A stretch of DNA of 64,000 nucleotides from positions 1,603,001 through 1,667,000 of the forward strand of contig NZ_JADPMV010000002.1 in the NCBI RefSeq assembly GCF_018398425.1, in the 5' to 3' direction. Below the pieces are notes generated by a model, which was not told where the DNA came from, did not search any database, and saw only the letters and a list, made by a program, of their open reading frames with translations. The DNA comes from Pseudomonas lalucatii (GTDB lineage Bacteria > Pseudomonadota > Gammaproteobacteria > Pseudomonadales > Pseudomonadaceae). Made by a program: the position numbers and the translations under genes. The stretch's first letter is position 1; each line of letters starts with the position of its first letter. Shown here piece after piece: positions 8,936-18,277 of this stretch.

Positions 8936-10075
8936 ATGCCCACTGCCTTTCCCCCAGATTCCGTTGGCCTGGTGACGCCCGAGGTGGTGCAGTTCGCCGC
9001 GCCCCTGGCCCTGGCCTGCGGACGCAGCCTGGCCGACTACCAACTGATCTTCGAGACCTATGGTCGGCTGAACGAAGCCCGCAGCAATGCCGTGCTGATC
9101 TGTCACGCCCTCTCCGGCCACCACCATGCCGCCGGCTACCACAGCCCCGACGACCGCAAGCCCGGCTGGTGGGACAGCTGCATCGGCCCGGGCAAGGCGA
9201 TCGACACCGACAAGTTCTTCGTCGTCAGCCTGAACAACCTCGGCGGCTGCAACGGCTCGACCGGCCCGTCCAGCCTCAACCCGGCCACCGGCAAGCCCTA
9301 TGGCGCCGACTTCCCGGTGATGACGGTGGAGGACTGGGTGCACAGCCAGGCGCGCCTGGCCGACGACCTGGGCATCGCGCAGTGGGCGGCCGTGGTCGGC
9401 GGCAGCCTCGGCGGCATGCAGGCCCTGCAGTGGACCATCAGCTACCCCGAGCGGGTGCGCCACTGCCTGGCGATCGCCTCGGCGCCCAAGCTGTCGGCGC
9501 AGAACATCGCCTTCAACGAGGTGGCGCGCCAGGCCATTCTCACCGACCCGGAGTTCCACGGCGGACACTTCCAGGAGCAGGGGGTGATCCCCAAGCGCGG
9601 CCTGATGCTGGCGCGCATGGTCGGTCACATCACCTACCTGTCCGACGACGCCATGGGCGAGAAGTTCGGCCGCGGCCTGAAGAGCGAGAAGCTCAACTAC
9701 GACTTCCACAGTGTCGAGTTCCAGGTCGAGAGCTACCTGCGCTACCAGGGCGAGGAGTTCTCCGGGCGCTTCGACGCCAACACCTACCTGCTGATGACCA
9801 AGGCGCTGGACTACTTCGACCCGGCCGCCGCCTTCGATGGCGACCTGGCCAAGACCCTGGCCACGGCCACCGCGGACTTCTGCCTGTTCTCCTTCACCAC
9901 CGACTGGCGCTTCTCCCCGGCACGCTCGCGGGAGATCGTCGACGCGCTGATCGCCGCGCGCAAGAACGTCTGCTACCTGGAGATCGACGCGCCCCAGGGC
10001 CACGATGCCTTCCTCATGCCGATCCCGCGTTACCTGCAGGCCTTTTCCAGCTACATGAACCGAATCCAGGTATAA
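8936..10075 (+). CDS. metX: Homoserine O-succinyltransferase MetX
   Basis: The protein has 379 residues with an alpha/beta-hydrolase fold. The nucleophile elbow is GGSLGGMQ, the oxyanion region is CHALSGHHH, and the C-terminal catalytic His is in APQGHDAF. It acylates homoserine in methionine synthesis. Pseudomonas MetX enzymes use succinyl-CoA despite their MetX fold (established for the genus). The ATG at 8936 gives the usual MPTAFP start. A plausible promoter, TTGCCG at 8867 with TAGACT 17 bases later, lies in the spacer. metW follows after 7 bp, and the pair is co-transcribed in related species. Confidence 0.95.
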   Translation: MPTAFPPDSVGLVTPEVVQFAAPLALACGRSLADYQLIFETYGRLNEARSNAVLICHALSGHHHAAGYHSPDDRKPGWWDSCIGPGKAIDTDKFFVVSLNNLGGCNGSTGPSSLNPATGKPYGADFPVMTVEDWVHSQARLADDLGIAQWAAVVGGSLGGMQALQWTISYPERVRHCLAIASAPKLSAQNIAFNEVARQAILTDPEFHGGHFQEQGVIPKRGLMLARMVGHITYLSDDAMGEKFGRGLKSEKLNYDFHSVEFQVESYLRYQGEEFSGRFDANTYLLMTKALDYFDPAAAFDGDLAKTLATATADFCLFSFTTDWRFSPARSREIVDALIAARKNVCYLEIDAPQGHDAFLMPIPRYLQAFSSYMNRIQV

Positions 10076-10082
10076 CCCCGCC

Positions 10083-10703
10083 ATGCGTGCAGATCTCGAC
10101 ATCATCCAGGAGTGGATTCCCGCCGGCAGCCGCGTACTCGACCTGGGCTGCGGCGACGGCGAACTGCTGGCCTGGCTGCGCGACAACAAGGGCGTCAGCG
10201 GCTACGGCCTGGAGATCGACCCGGAGAAGATCGCCCGCTGCATCGAGCGCGGCGTCAACGTGGTCGAGCAGAACCTCGATGAGGGCCTCGGCAACTTCGC
10301 CAGCGACAGCTTCGACGTGGTGGTGATGACCCAGTCGCTGCAGGCCCTGCACTACCCCGACTGGGTCCTGGCGGAGATGCTGCGGGTCGGTCGCACCTGC
10401 ATCATCACCTTCCCCAACTTCGGCCACTGGCGCTGCCGCTGGTACCTGGCCAGCAAGGGCCGCATGCCGGTCTCCGACTTCCTGCCCTACACCTGGTACA
10501 ACACGCCGAACATCCACTTCTGCACCTTCGAGGACTTCGAGCGCCTGTGCCACGCGCAGAACGCCCGGGTGCAGGAGCGCCTGGCGGTGGACCGCGACCA
10601 CCGCCACGGCTGGGCCAGCCGGATATGGCCTAATCTGTTAGGTGAGATCGGCATCTACCGCATCAGCGGGCCCACCGCCCCGGGTACGCAGACCGCCGGC
10701 TGA
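10083..10703 (+). CDS. metW: Methionine biosynthesis protein MetW
   Basis: The protein has 206 residues and resembles a class I SAM-dependent methyltransferase. [12 protein letters not shown] at residues 19-30 is the SAM-binding loop, and YGLEIDPEK carries the acidic residue that ends strand beta 2. MetW is needed together with MetX for homoserine acylation in several proteobacteria, probably as a complex partner. The gene follows metX by 7 bp. Confidence 0.94.
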   Translation: MRADLDIIQEWIPAGSRVLDLGCGDGELLAWLRDNKGVSGYGLEIDPEKIARCIERGVNVVEQNLDEGLGNFASDSFDVVVMTQSLQALHYPDWVLAEMLRVGRTCIITFPNFGHWRCRWYLASKGRMPVSDFLPYTWYNTPNIHFCTFEDFERLCHAQNARVQERLAVDRDHRHGWASRIWPNLLGEIGIYRISGPTAPGTQTAG

Positions 10704-10744
10704 GCCGTGCGCCTTTCCAGGGCCAACCTTGCAGGAGAGCCACC

Positions 10745-11164
10745 ATGCGCCGTATCGCCATTCTGTTTATCGCCCTGTGCCTGAGCCTGCCGGCGCTTGC
10801 CGAGCGCAAGCACAGCTTCGGCGAGCTGGACGTGCACTACATCGCCTTCAATTCCGGCTTCCTCCAGCCGGAGATCGCCGCCGCCGCCGGCCTGGTGCGC
10901 AGCAAGAGCCAGGGCGTGGTCAACATCTCCGTGCTCAAGGCCGGCACGCCCCTGGCCGCCAACGTCGATGGCGCGGTGAAGAACCTGCTCGGGCAGAGCT
11001 ACCCCCTGAAGTTCAAGCAGGTCACCGAAGGCACGGCGATCTACTACCTGGCGCAGTTCCCCTTCGAGAACCGCGAGGTACTGCGCTTCACCATCAGCGT
11101 CCAGGCCGACGATGGCGTCGCCCACAGCTTCGACTTCAACCAGGAATTCTTCCCCGACCAATGA
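10745..11164 (+). CDS. Secreted DUF4426 protein
   Basis: The protein has 139 residues. A clear signal peptide ([19 protein letters not shown], cleavage after ALA) is followed by a small beta-rich domain of the DUF4426 type, beginning [19 protein letters not shown]. Export to the periplasm is expected and no catalytic motif is visible. AGGAG precedes the ATG. The stop overlaps the first ATG of rdgB, which suggests translational coupling. The function is unknown, but the metW-DUF4426-rdgB-hemW order is conserved in Pseudomonas. Confidence 0.88.
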   Translation: MRRIAILFIALCLSLPALAERKHSFGELDVHYIAFNSGFLQPEIAAAAGLVRSKSQGVVNISVLKAGTPLAANVDGAVKNLLGQSYPLKFKQVTEGTAIYYLAQFPFENREVLRFTISVQADDGVAHSFDFNQEFFPDQ

Positions 11165-11757
11165 TGCCCTTCAGCGAACTCGTGCTGGCCAGCCACAACG
11201 CCGGCAAACTCAAGGAACTCCAGGCCATGCTCGGCGACGTCGTGCGCGTACGCTCGATCGGCGAGTTCAGCAGCGTCGAGCCGGAAGAAACCGGCCTGAG
11301 CTTCGTCGAGAACGCCATCCTCAAGGCCCGCCACGCCGCCCGGGTGTCCGGCCTGCCGGCCCTGGCCGACGACTCCGGCCTGGCGGTGGACTTTCTCGGC
11401 GGCGCCCCGGGCATCTACTCGGCGCGCTACGCCGACGGCCAGGGCGATGCGGCCAACAACGCCAAGCTGCTCGCGGCCCTCGAAGAGGTGCCGGATGCGC
11501 AACGCGGCGCCCGGTTCGTCTGCGCCCTGGCCCTGCTGCGGCATGCCGACGACCCGCTGCCGATCCTCTGCGAAGGCCTGTGGCACGGGCGCATCCTGCA
11601 CGAGGCCCGCGGCGACCAGGGCTTCGGCTACGACCCGCTGTTCTGGGTCGAGGAGCAGCAGTGCTCCAGCGCCGAGCTGCCCCCGGCGCTGAAGAACCAA
11701 CTCAGCCACCGCGCCCGCGCCATGGCCCTGCTCAAGCAGCGCCTGGGGCTGGCATGA
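11161..11757 (+). CDS. rdgB: dITP/XTP pyrophosphatase RdgB
   Basis: The protein has 198 residues of the HAM1/ITPase family. Visible motifs are the N-terminal [10 protein letters not shown] (nucleotide binding), [29 protein letters not shown] (metal-binding acidic cluster) and FGYDPLF near the C terminus. It hydrolyses deaminated purine triphosphates to keep them out of DNA. Two consecutive ATG codons (11161 and 11164) are possible starts; the first overlaps the preceding stop. hemW overlaps its end by 4 bases. Confidence 0.95.
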   Translation: MMPFSELVLASHNAGKLKELQAMLGDVVRVRSIGEFSSVEPEETGLSFVENAILKARHAARVSGLPALADDSGLAVDFLGGAPGIYSARYADGQGDAANNAKLLAALEEVPDAQRGARFVCALALLRHADDPLPILCEGLWHGRILHEARGDQGFGYDPLFWVEEQQCSSAELPPALKNQLSHRARAMALLKQRLGLA

Positions 11758-12914
11758 GCCACTCGGCAGACGCAGGCTTCCAGCTGCCGCCGCTGGCGCT
11801 CTATGTGCATATTCCCTGGTGCGTGAAGAAGTGCCCCTACTGCGACTTCAACTCCCACGCCGCCGGCCCGCAGCTGCCGGAGCAGGAGTACGTGGACGCG
11901 CTGCTGGCCGACCTCGATGAGGACCTGGCCCAGGTCCACGGCCGCCCGCTGACCTCGATCTTCTTCGGCGGCGGCACCCCCAGCCTGTTCAGCGCCCGGG
12001 CCCTCGGCCGCCTGCTGGAAGGGGTCGAGCGCCGCGTGCCCTTCGCGCCGGACATCGAGATCACCCTGGAAGCCAACCCCGGCACCTTCGAGCAGGCCAA
12101 GTTCGCCGCCTACCGCGCCCTCGGCATCAATCGCCTGTCGATCGGCGTGCAGAGCTTCCAGGCCGACAAGCTCAAGGCCCTGGGGCGCATCCACGACGGC
12201 GAGGAGGCCATCCGCGCCGCCGACATGGCCCGCGCCGCCGGCTTCGACAACTTCAACCTGGACCTGATGCACGGCCTGCCGGAGCAGTCCCTGGACGACG
12301 CCCTCGGCGACCTGCGCACCGCCATCGCCCAGGCGCCGAGCCACCTGTCCTGGTACCAGCTGACCCTGGAGCCGAACACGGTGTTCTGGAGTCAGCCGCC
12401 GACGCTGCCGGAGGACGACATCCTCTGGGACATCCAGGAAGCCGGCCAGGCCCTGCTGGCCGAGCACGGCTATACCCAGTACGAGGTGTCGGCCTATGCC
12501 CAAGCGGGCAAGGCGGCGCGGCACAACCTCAACTACTGGACCTTCGGCGACTTCCTCGGCATCGGCGCCGGCGCCCACGCCAAGCTGAGCAGCCCGCAGG
12601 GCTTGATCAAGCGCAGCTGGAAGACCCGCCTGCCCAAGGACTACCTGGATGCCGGCAAGCGCTTCAGCGCCGGCGAGCGGGTGCTGGGCCCGGACGAACT
12701 GCCCTTCGAGTTCCTGATGAACGTGCTGCGCCTCACCGATGGCGTGGCCAGCAGCCTGTTCACCGAGCGCACCGGCCTGCCGCTGGCGCGGCTCGCCGAG
12801 GCGCGCGGCGAAGCCGAGCGCCGTGGCCTGCTGCACGGCGACCCGGCGCGGCTGCGCGCGACCCGCGAGGGCCAGCTGTTCCTCAACGACCTGCTGCAAC
12901 ACTTCCTGCCCTGA
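11754..12914 (+). CDS. hemW: Radical SAM heme chaperone HemW
   Basis: The protein has 386 residues. The radical SAM cluster motif CVKKCPYC (Cys 23, 27, 30) is followed by DFNS, so it lacks the fourth cysteine of true coproporphyrinogen III dehydrogenase HemN. That marks it as HemW, a heme-binding protein that delivers heme to respiratory enzymes. GGGTPS, the SAM-binding ANPGTF region and the C-terminal HemN domain are present. Start 11754 forms an ATGA overlap with rdgB. Confidence 0.94.
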   Translation: MSHSADAGFQLPPLALYVHIPWCVKKCPYCDFNSHAAGPQLPEQEYVDALLADLDEDLAQVHGRPLTSIFFGGGTPSLFSARALGRLLEGVERRVPFAPDIEITLEANPGTFEQAKFAAYRALGINRLSIGVQSFQADKLKALGRIHDGEEAIRAADMARAAGFDNFNLDLMHGLPEQSLDDALGDLRTAIAQAPSHLSWYQLTLEPNTVFWSQPPTLPEDDILWDIQEAGQALLAEHGYTQYEVSAYAQAGKAARHNLNYWTFGDFLGIGAGAHAKLSSPQGLIKRSWKTRLPKDYLDAGKRFSAGERVLGPDELPFEFLMNVLRLTDGVASSLFTERTGLPLARLAEARGEAERRGLLHGDPARLRATREGQLFLNDLLQHFLP

Positions 12915-12951
12915 CCGGCACATCGCGCGCCCGCGGCGCTAAGGACCCCGC

Positions 12952-13275
12952 ATGGACCTGCTACTCGAACTGATCGCCACCCTGTCGCGCTGGAGCCGTG
13001 GCCACCTGTACGACATCTCCCTGGCGATCATGGCCACCCTGCTGGTGCTGTTCGGCCCGGCCATCAACGCCTGGGTGCAGCGCAGCATCGGCGGCCTCAA
13101 CTTCTTCCTGCGCACCCTGCTGTTCGTGCTGCTCTGTGCGGTCGGCTACGGCCTGGCGATGGTCTTCCTCACCCCCTGGCTGGCCCAGGGCCTCGGCCAC
13201 TTCAACAACTACACCCTGGCACCGGTGCTGCTGCTGTCGTTCTTCCTCATCGGCGTGCTCGCCGACCGCAGCTAG
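12952..13275 (+). CDS. DUF3392 inner-membrane protein
   Basis: The protein has 107 residues with three hydrophobic helices: around LAIMATLLVLFGP, LRTLLFVLLCAVGYGLAMVFL and LAPVLLLSFFLIGVLA. It matches the DUF3392 family of small gammaproteobacterial membrane proteins of unknown function. A GGA-containing site lies 7 bases before the ATG. It follows hemW by 37 bp and is convergent with the VOC gene. Confidence 0.88.
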   Translation: MDLLLELIATLSRWSRGHLYDISLAIMATLLVLFGPAINAWVQRSIGGLNFFLRTLLFVLLCAVGYGLAMVFLTPWLAQGLGHFNNYTLAPVLLLSFFLIGVLADRS

Positions 13276-13311
13276 ATCGGCAACAGCGGTCGGCGGCCAG
13301 GCCGCTGGCTG

Positions 13312-13725
13312 TCAGCACTCCGGTCCGCAGTTGATCATCCAGGGTACGCCAAAGCGGTCGACCAGCATGCCGAAACGCTCCGCCCAGAAGGTTTGCTGCA
13401 GCGGCATCTGCACGCTGCCCCCTTCGCCCAGGGCGGCGAAGATGCGCTCGGCCTCCGCCACGCCGCCTGGCTGCAGGGTTACCCAGCAGCCACGGATGGG
13501 CTCGTAGGGTTGCGCGGGGTGGCAGTCCGAGCCCATCAAGGCCTGATCGCCCCACATCAGACAGGCGTGCATGACCTTGTCGCGGCAATCCGCCGGCACC
13601 TCCCCGCCGGCCGGGGTTTCGCCGAAGCGCAGCAGCGCCTGGAGGGTGCCGCCCAGGCACTGCGCATAGAAGCTGAAGGCGGCCTCGCAGTCGCCATCGA
13701 AGGTCAGGTAGGGATTGATGTTCAT
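13312..13725 (-). CDS. PhnB-like VOC family protein
   Basis: The protein has 137 residues of the vicinal-oxygen-chelate superfamily, PhnB-like subgroup. It opens MNINPYLTFDGDCEAAFSFY, has the GSVQMPLQQTFWAERFGMLVDRFGVPWMIN end typical of these proteins, and forms one double beta-alpha-beta-beta-beta unit. These proteins often bind metals or small ligands, but PhnB-like members have no confirmed general activity. It lies 27 bp downstream of a YciI-type gene on the same strand, a pairing seen in many genomes. Confidence 0.85.
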   Translation of the reverse strand: MNINPYLTFDGDCEAAFSFYAQCLGGTLQALLRFGETPAGGEVPADCRDKVMHACLMWGDQALMGSDCHPAQPYEPIRGCWVTLQPGGVAEAERIFAALGEGGSVQMPLQQTFWAERFGMLVDRFGVPWMINCGPEC

Positions 13726-13752
13726 GCTTGACTCCGTCGCGCGGTCAAAGGG

Positions 13753-14178
13753 TCACTGCTGCCGGGCAATCTGTTCGCGGATGCGCTCTTCCTGCTCGCG
13801 CAACTCGGGGGTGAATTCGGCGCCGAAATCCTCGGCCTCGAACAGCTGGCGGATCTCGATCTCCGACTCCCCGGGCATCGGGTTGGGGCAGCGCTTGACC
13901 CATTCGACCGCCTCCTCCAGCGACTCGACCTGGAACAGCCAGTAGCCGGCGATCAGCTGCTCGGTCTCGGCGAACGGGCCGGCGATCACCTGTCGCTGCT
14001 CACCGGAGAACCGCACCCGCGCGCCCCTGGCACTCGGCTGCAGGCCCTCGCCGGCCAGCAGCACGCCGGCTGCCACCAGCTCCTCGTTATAACGGCCCAT
14101 CGCCGCCAACAGCGCTTCGCTGGGCATCACGCCCGCCTCGGATGCCTGACTGGCCTTGACTATCACCATGAATCGCAT
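13753..14178 (-). CDS. YciI/YCII-related protein
   Basis: The protein has 141 residues. It contains the YCII-type core with MRFMVIVKAS at the start and GPFAETEQLIAGYWLFQVES in the middle, a variant of the family DGPFAETKE motif in which the Asp is replaced (IAGPFAE). A charged Glu/Arg-rich helix closes the protein. A GGAGG-type site precedes the ATG. The family is ferredoxin-like and small, with few proven functions. It is upstream of the VOC gene, so the two probably form a two-gene operon. Confidence 0.83.
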   Translation of the reverse strand: MRFMVIVKASQASEAGVMPSEALLAAMGRYNEELVAAGVLLAGEGLQPSARGARVRFSGEQRQVIAGPFAETEQLIAGYWLFQVESLEEAVEWVKRCPNPMPGESEIEIRQLFEAEDFGAEFTPELREQEERIREQIARQQ

Positions 14179-14373
14179 GCTCTTGCCTCCTGCAGCAAAG
14201 GGTTAGAGGACCGGTGCGGATGCTGGGCTCCTCCACCGGTTCTGCTTCATGGTCGAAGGGCCAGGCGCACATTCGACAGGGCCGCCTGAAATTTTCCGCT
14301 GATCTGCCGCCGCACGGCCTGGCCCCGAGGCGGGGGCACGATCCTGGCCGGGACCCGCTCGGCAAGCCGGCAG

Positions 14374-14398
14374 AAAAAAGCCGCCCATTCGGGCGGCT
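14374..14398 (-). terminator. Terminator after the DUF1329 gene
   Basis: Read on the minus strand, the stem AGCCGCCC / GGGCGGCT with a 4-base loop is followed by six T. It begins 20 bp past the stop of the DUF1329 gene. Confidence 0.85.
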
Positions 14399-14417
14399 GT
14401 GCAGGCCGGGAGTCGAC

Positions 14418-15758
14418 TCAGTTACCCGCGCGGCGCAGAGCCTGCGGGGTGAAGTCGCGCGGGCTCAGGTCGGCGGCGAAGTCGTACATCGGCTCGTTAT
14501 TGTCCAGGCCGTCGACGAAGTAGCGCCCTCCCGCGAAGTCGTAGAGGGTTTCCAGGGTACTGCCGAACATCGGCACCTCGTAATAGCTGATCGGGTGGCT
14601 CTCCTGCAGGCCGATCAGCTCTCCGCGCTTGTCGTACAGGTCGACCGCGAGAATCTGCCAGCTGTCCTCGTCCAGGTAGAAGCGGCGCTTGCCATAGGGG
14701 TGGCCGAAGCCCTTGCGCAGCTCGGCCTCGACCAGCCACACGCGGTGCAGCTCGTAGCGCAGCAGCGCGGGGTTGACCGTGCTGCGCTGCAGGATGCTGT
14801 CGTAGGGGATGCCCTGCTGATGCACCGCATAGCTGTTGTAGGGCAGCAGCATTTCGCGCTTGCCGAGCAGCGTCCACTGATAGCGGTCCGGCGCGCCGTT
14901 GTAGGAATCGACCATGTCGGCGGTGGCCATGCCGTTGGTATCCGGCTGCAGGCTGTCGTAGGCCAGCATCGGCAGGCGGCGCACGCGCCGTTCGCCACGG
15001 TTGAAGCGCCAGGCCTTGCGGATCGCCAGGACCTGGTCGAGGGTTTCCTGCACCACCAGCGCCGAGCCGGACAACTTGGCCGGCGCCACCACCTTGTACT
15101 TGTAGTAGAACAGGGTGTTGTCCAGCTCCTGCGGGCTGACGCCTGCGCGGCCGTAGAGGAAGTAGACGGCGCGGTCCAGCTTGAGCAGGTTGTAGCCGCC
15201 ATTGGCCAGCACCGCCGCCTGGTTGGTGTGCATGCGGATCTGCTCGCCACGGTAGCGCATGATGTGGTTCCAGATCGCCTGCTGGCCGTTCTCCGGCAGC
15301 GGGAAGGGCACGCCGGCGGCCACCCCGGCCACGCCGTTGCCGCCGGAGATCAGCTCGGCGTTCAGCGCGTTGAAGCGGGTGGCGTCGTAGATGCGCTGCG
15401 GCGCCGCGGCGCTGCGCCGGCTCGGGTAGACCCGCAGGAAATACTCGGGGTGGCGCGTCAGCAGCGCCTGGTGTCCCGCCGACAGCAGGGGCCGATACTG
15501 CTCCAGGTTGGTCGCCTCGACCCGGTACAGGGGCGCGTCGGCGGCATAGGGGTCGGGGTGGTGCATGCCGGGCCGGTAGCCGGCCGGCGGCTGGGCCAGG
15601 CCGCCCTGCCAGCTGGGGATGCTGCCGGCGGCATTGCCGGCACGCTCGCCACCGAGCGGGGTCAGGTCCTGGTTCAGGCGCGCCGCCTGCGCGGCGTCGA
15701 TCTTGGCCTGCGCGGGCAGCGTCATGGCCGCCAGCAACAGCAGTGACAGTTTTCTCAA
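14418..15758 (-). CDS. Exported DUF1329 protein
   Basis: The protein has 446 residues when started at a TTG codon (15758), which has GAGGAG 9 bases upstream. The next in-frame ATG upstream (15890) would add 44 residues with no signal character. From the TTG start a clean signal peptide appears (LRKLSLLLLAAMTLPAQA). The mature part has the DUF1329 pattern, including LTPLGGERAGNAAGSIPSW near the N terminus and DRYQW/YNSYAV motifs later. DUF1329 proteins have a LolB-like beta fold and are often encoded near RND or lipid-handling systems. No partner is visible here. Confidence 0.85.
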   Translation of the reverse strand: MRKLSLLLLAAMTLPAQAKIDAAQAARLNQDLTPLGGERAGNAAGSIPSWQGGLAQPPAGYRPGMHHPDPYAADAPLYRVEATNLEQYRPLLSAGHQALLTRHPEYFLRVYPSRRSAAAPQRIYDATRFNALNAELISGGNGVAGVAAGVPFPLPENGQQAIWNHIMRYRGEQIRMHTNQAAVLANGGYNLLKLDRAVYFLYGRAGVSPQELDNTLFYYKYKVVAPAKLSGSALVVQETLDQVLAIRKAWRFNRGERRVRRLPMLAYDSLQPDTNGMATADMVDSYNGAPDRYQWTLLGKREMLLPYNSYAVHQQGIPYDSILQRSTVNPALLRYELHRVWLVEAELRKGFGHPYGKRRFYLDEDSWQILAVDLYDKRGELIGLQESHPISYYEVPMFGSTLETLYDFAGGRYFVDGLDNNEPMYDFAADLSPRDFTPQALRRAGN

Positions 15759-15902
15759 GACAACACTCTCCTCACGGCAGCCGGCGGCGGGCGCCACTGC
15801 CTGTCGTGCCCGCTCCGCTGCCGGGGTGGGCGTTATGGATACTGACGGTGAGGAGCCGTCCTGGCGCCGGGTCATCCCGGTCTTATGCAATCGTCCTGGG
15901 GC

Positions 15903-15923
15903 GGCGTCGACGGGCTCGACGCC
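15903..15923 (-). terminator. Possible hairpin after trmB
   Basis: An 8-bp perfect stem GGCGTCGA / TCGACGCC with a 5-base loop begins 11 bp past the trmB stop. It lacks a T-tract, so it may be a weak or rho-assisted terminator, or only a 3' stabilising hairpin. Confidence 0.35.
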
Positions 15924-15933
15924 GAAAGCCTGA

Positions 15934-16653
15934 CTACTCGCTGCGCTGGAACTTCAGGTCCCAGACGCCATGGCCGAGGCGCTCGCCGCGGCGCTCGAAC
16001 TTGGTGATCGGCCGCTCCGACGGACGCGGCACGTACTGGCCATCGGCGGCCAGGTTACGATAGCCCGGCGCCGCACTCAGCACCTCGAGCATGTGCTCGG
16101 CATAGGGCTGCCAGTCGGTGGCCATGTGCAGCACGCCGCCGACCTTGAGCTTCTGCCGCACCAGCTCGGCGAAGGCCGGCTGGACGATGCGCCGCTTGTG
16201 GTGGCGGGCCTTGTGCCAGGGGTCGGGAAAGAACAGCAGCAGGCGGTCGAGGCTGGCGTCGGCCACGCACTGGCGCAGCACCTCCAGGGCGTCGCAGCTG
16301 TAGACCCGCACATTGCTCAGATTCTGGGTCATCAGGCCGTTGAGCAGGGCGCCGACACCCGGCTTGTGCACCTCGACGCCGATGAAGTCCTGCTCCGGGG
16401 CGGCGGCGGCCATCTCCAGCAACGAGTGGCCCATGCCGAAGCCGATCTCGAAGGTGCGCGGCGCACTGCGGCCGAACACCCGGTCGAAGTCCCGGGCACC
16501 GGCTTGCAGTTCCAGGCCGAACTGCGGCCAGCCCTGGTCCAGGCCGCGCTGCTGGCCTTCGGTCATGCGCCCGGCGCGCATGACGAAGCTCTTGATGGTG
16601 CGCATCGGGCGCTGTTCCTCGGCCGCAGCCGAGGGGTCGTGGGATTCGGTCAT
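15934..16653 (-). CDS. trmB: tRNA (guanine-N7-)-methyltransferase TrmB
   Basis: The protein has 239 residues. It carries the SAM-binding [14 protein letters not shown], the acidic [12 protein letters not shown] strand end, the [15 protein letters not shown] motif that is the hallmark of TrmB, and the C-terminal [19 protein letters not shown]. It methylates G46 in the variable loop of tRNAs. It lies 41 bp downstream of thiG on the same strand, as in other pseudomonads. Confidence 0.96.
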   Translation of the reverse strand: MTESHDPSAAAEEQRPMRTIKSFVMRAGRMTEGQQRGLDQGWPQFGLELQAGARDFDRVFGRSAPRTFEIGFGMGHSLLEMAAAAPEQDFIGVEVHKPGVGALLNGLMTQNLSNVRVYSCDALEVLRQCVADASLDRLLLFFPDPWHKARHHKRRIVQPAFAELVRQKLKVGGVLHMATDWQPYAEHMLEVLSAAPGYRNLAADGQYVPRPSERPITKFERRGERLGHGVWDLKFQRSE

Positions 16654-16694
16654 CGGGTACTCTTGAAATCGATGGGGTTCGAGGCGGCCAGGAC

Positions 16695-17489
16695 TCAGCG
16701 GATCAGGCCGTCCAGCGGCGACGAGGCGCTGGCGTAGAGCTTCTTCGGCATGCGTCCGGCCAGGTAGGCCAGGCGTCCGGCCTCGATGGCGTACTTCATG
16801 GCCTCGGCCATCAGCACCGGATTCTGCGCATGGGCGATGGCGCTGTTCATCAGCACCGCCTCGCAGCCCAGCTCCATGGCGATGGTGGCGTCGGAGGCGG
16901 TGCCGACGCCGGCATCGACCAGCACCGGCACCGTCGCCTCTTCGAGGATGATGCGCAGGTTGTAGGGGTTGCAGATGCCCAGGCCGGTGCCGATCAGGCC
17001 GGCCAGCGGCATCACCGCGATGCAGCCCATCTCCGCCAGCTGGCGGGCGATGATCGGGTCGTCGCTGGTGTAGACCATCACGTCGAAACCGTCCTTGACC
17101 AGCACTTCGGCGGCCTTGAGGGTCTCGATGACGTTGGGGAACAGGGTCTTCTGGTCGGCCAGCACTTCCAGCTTGACCAGCTTGTGGCCGTCGAGCAGCT
17201 CGCGGGCCAGGCGACAGGTGCGCACGGCCTCCTCGGCGTCGTAGCAGCCGGCGGTATTGGGCAGGATGGTGTAGCGCTCCGGGCTGATCACCTCGAGCAG
17301 GTTGGGCTCGCCGGGATTCTGGCCGATGTTGGTGCGGCGCACGGCGACCGTGACGATCTCCGCGCCCGAGGCCTCGATGGCCGCGCGGGTCTCGTCGAGG
17401 TCCTTGTACTTGCCGGTGCCCACCAGCAGGCGCGACTGGTAGGTGCGGCCGGCCAGGGTGAAGGGCTTGTCGCTGCGAACATGGCTCAT
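16695..17489 (-). CDS. thiG: Thiazole synthase ThiG
   Basis: The protein has 264 residues with a (beta/alpha)8 barrel. It begins at a typical [36 protein letters not shown] holds the catalytic Lys that forms an imine with the sugar substrate, and [20 protein letters not shown] is the phosphate-binding part. It builds the thiazole phosphate of thiamine from DXP, dehydroglycine and ThiS thiocarboxylate. It is 47 bp downstream of thiS. Confidence 0.97.
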   Translation of the reverse strand: MSHVRSDKPFTLAGRTYQSRLLVGTGKYKDLDETRAAIEASGAEIVTVAVRRTNIGQNPGEPNLLEVISPERYTILPNTAGCYDAEEAVRTCRLARELLDGHKLVKLEVLADQKTLFPNVIETLKAAEVLVKDGFDVMVYTSDDPIIARQLAEMGCIAVMPLAGLIGTGLGICNPYNLRIILEEATVPVLVDAGVGTASDATIAMELGCEAVLMNSAIAHAQNPVLMAEAMKYAIEAGRLAYLAGRMPKKLYASASSPLDGLIR

Positions 17490-17536
17490 CGGATAATCCT
17501 CGGGACTAAGACGGGGGAACAGTGCGGACGGCGGCC

Positions 17537-17737
17537 TCAGCCGCCGCCGATGGCATGCACCACTTCGACCCGGTCGCCGTCGCGGAGCGCGGTGCTGGCA
17601 TGCAGGCTGCGTGGCACTATGTCCAGATTGAGCTCGACCGCGACGCGCCGACCGGCCAGGTCCAGGCGGCCGAGCAGTTCGGCGACGGTCTGGCCATCGG
17701 GCAGCTCGAATGCTTCACCGTTCAACTGAATGTGCAT
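17537..17737 (-). CDS. thiS: Sulfur carrier protein ThiS
   Basis: The protein has 66 residues with a ubiquitin-like fold. It ends in GGG; the terminal Gly-Gly is the site that becomes a thiocarboxylate. [18 protein letters not shown] is the typical first half. It donates sulfur to ThiG, encoded next on the same strand. The thiF and thiI functions must be elsewhere. Confidence 0.94.
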   Translation of the reverse strand: MHIQLNGEAFELPDGQTVAELLGRLDLAGRRVAVELNLDIVPRSLHASTALRDGDRVEVVHAIGGG

Positions 17738-17839
17738 AACGGGGCGGTCACGACTAGAAAGGAGGACGGCATTCTAGCCCGATCACCGCCGATGACCAAG
17801 GCTAAAGGGCGCCGTTCGTCCCGCTTCCTGACGCTGCAG

Positions 17840-18211
17840 TCAGGTTGTGCGCCAGGCCAGCAGCCCCAGGCACAGCCAGCCGCCGAGGAAGGCCAGGCCG
17901 CCGAAGGGCGTGATCATGCCGAGCGTGCCGATACCGCTGAGGGCCAGGCCGTAGAGGCTGCCGGAGAACAGCAGGATGCCCAGGGCGAACAGCCCGCCGG
18001 CCAGGTTGACCAGCCGCCCCGGCGCCCGCAGCGCCAGCAGGGCGACGCCGAGCAGGGCCAGGGCGTGGATCAGCTGATAGTGACTGCCGGTGTGGAACAC
18101 CGCCAGGTAGTCGGCGCCGAGCCGGCCCTTCAGGCCATGGGCGGCGAAGGCGCCGAGGGCGACGCCGGTGAATCCGGCCAGGGCGGACAGCAACAGCCAC
18201 AAACGAGCCAT
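17840..18211 (-). CDS. DUF423 inner-membrane protein
   Basis: The protein has 123 residues with four hydrophobic helices. It shows the family pattern LGAFAAHGLKGRL and YQLIHALALLGVALL near the N terminus and SGSLYGLALSGIGTLGMITPFGGLAFLGGWL in the second half. The start at 18211 gives the standard MARLWLLLSALAGFTG opening. DUF423 (YgdD-like) proteins have no known activity. It is divergent from mtgA with a 66-bp spacer. Confidence 0.88.
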   Translation of the reverse strand: MARLWLLLSALAGFTGVALGAFAAHGLKGRLGADYLAVFHTGSHYQLIHALALLGVALLALRAPGRLVNLAGGLFALGILLFSGSLYGLALSGIGTLGMITPFGGLAFLGGWLCLGLLAWRTT

Positions 18212-18219
18212 GGGCACTC

Positions 18220-18247
18220 CAGACAATTCGAGGGTGGCCGCTATAAT
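18220..18247 (+). promoter_or_regulatory. Likely sigma-70 promoter of mtgA
   Basis: A perfect TATAAT at 18242-18247 is preceded at 16 bases by CAGACA, a four-of-six match to the -35 box. It sits 30 bp before the mtgA ATG, inside the spacer shared with the divergent DUF423 gene. Confidence 0.45.
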
Positions 18248-18277
18248 GGCCCGCCCTCCCCCAACGGCCAAGCACGC

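Noticed and set aside
6617..10189. A very long minus-strand open frame (about 1190 codons)
   Set aside because: It lies opposite the dynamin-like gene and metX, has low-complexity Gln/Gly/His-rich translation, and no family similarity; it is an effect of high GC content.
15759..15890. ATG start at 15890 for the DUF1329 protein
   Set aside because: It would hide the signal peptide behind 44 unrelated residues; the TTG at 15758 has GAGGAG in place.
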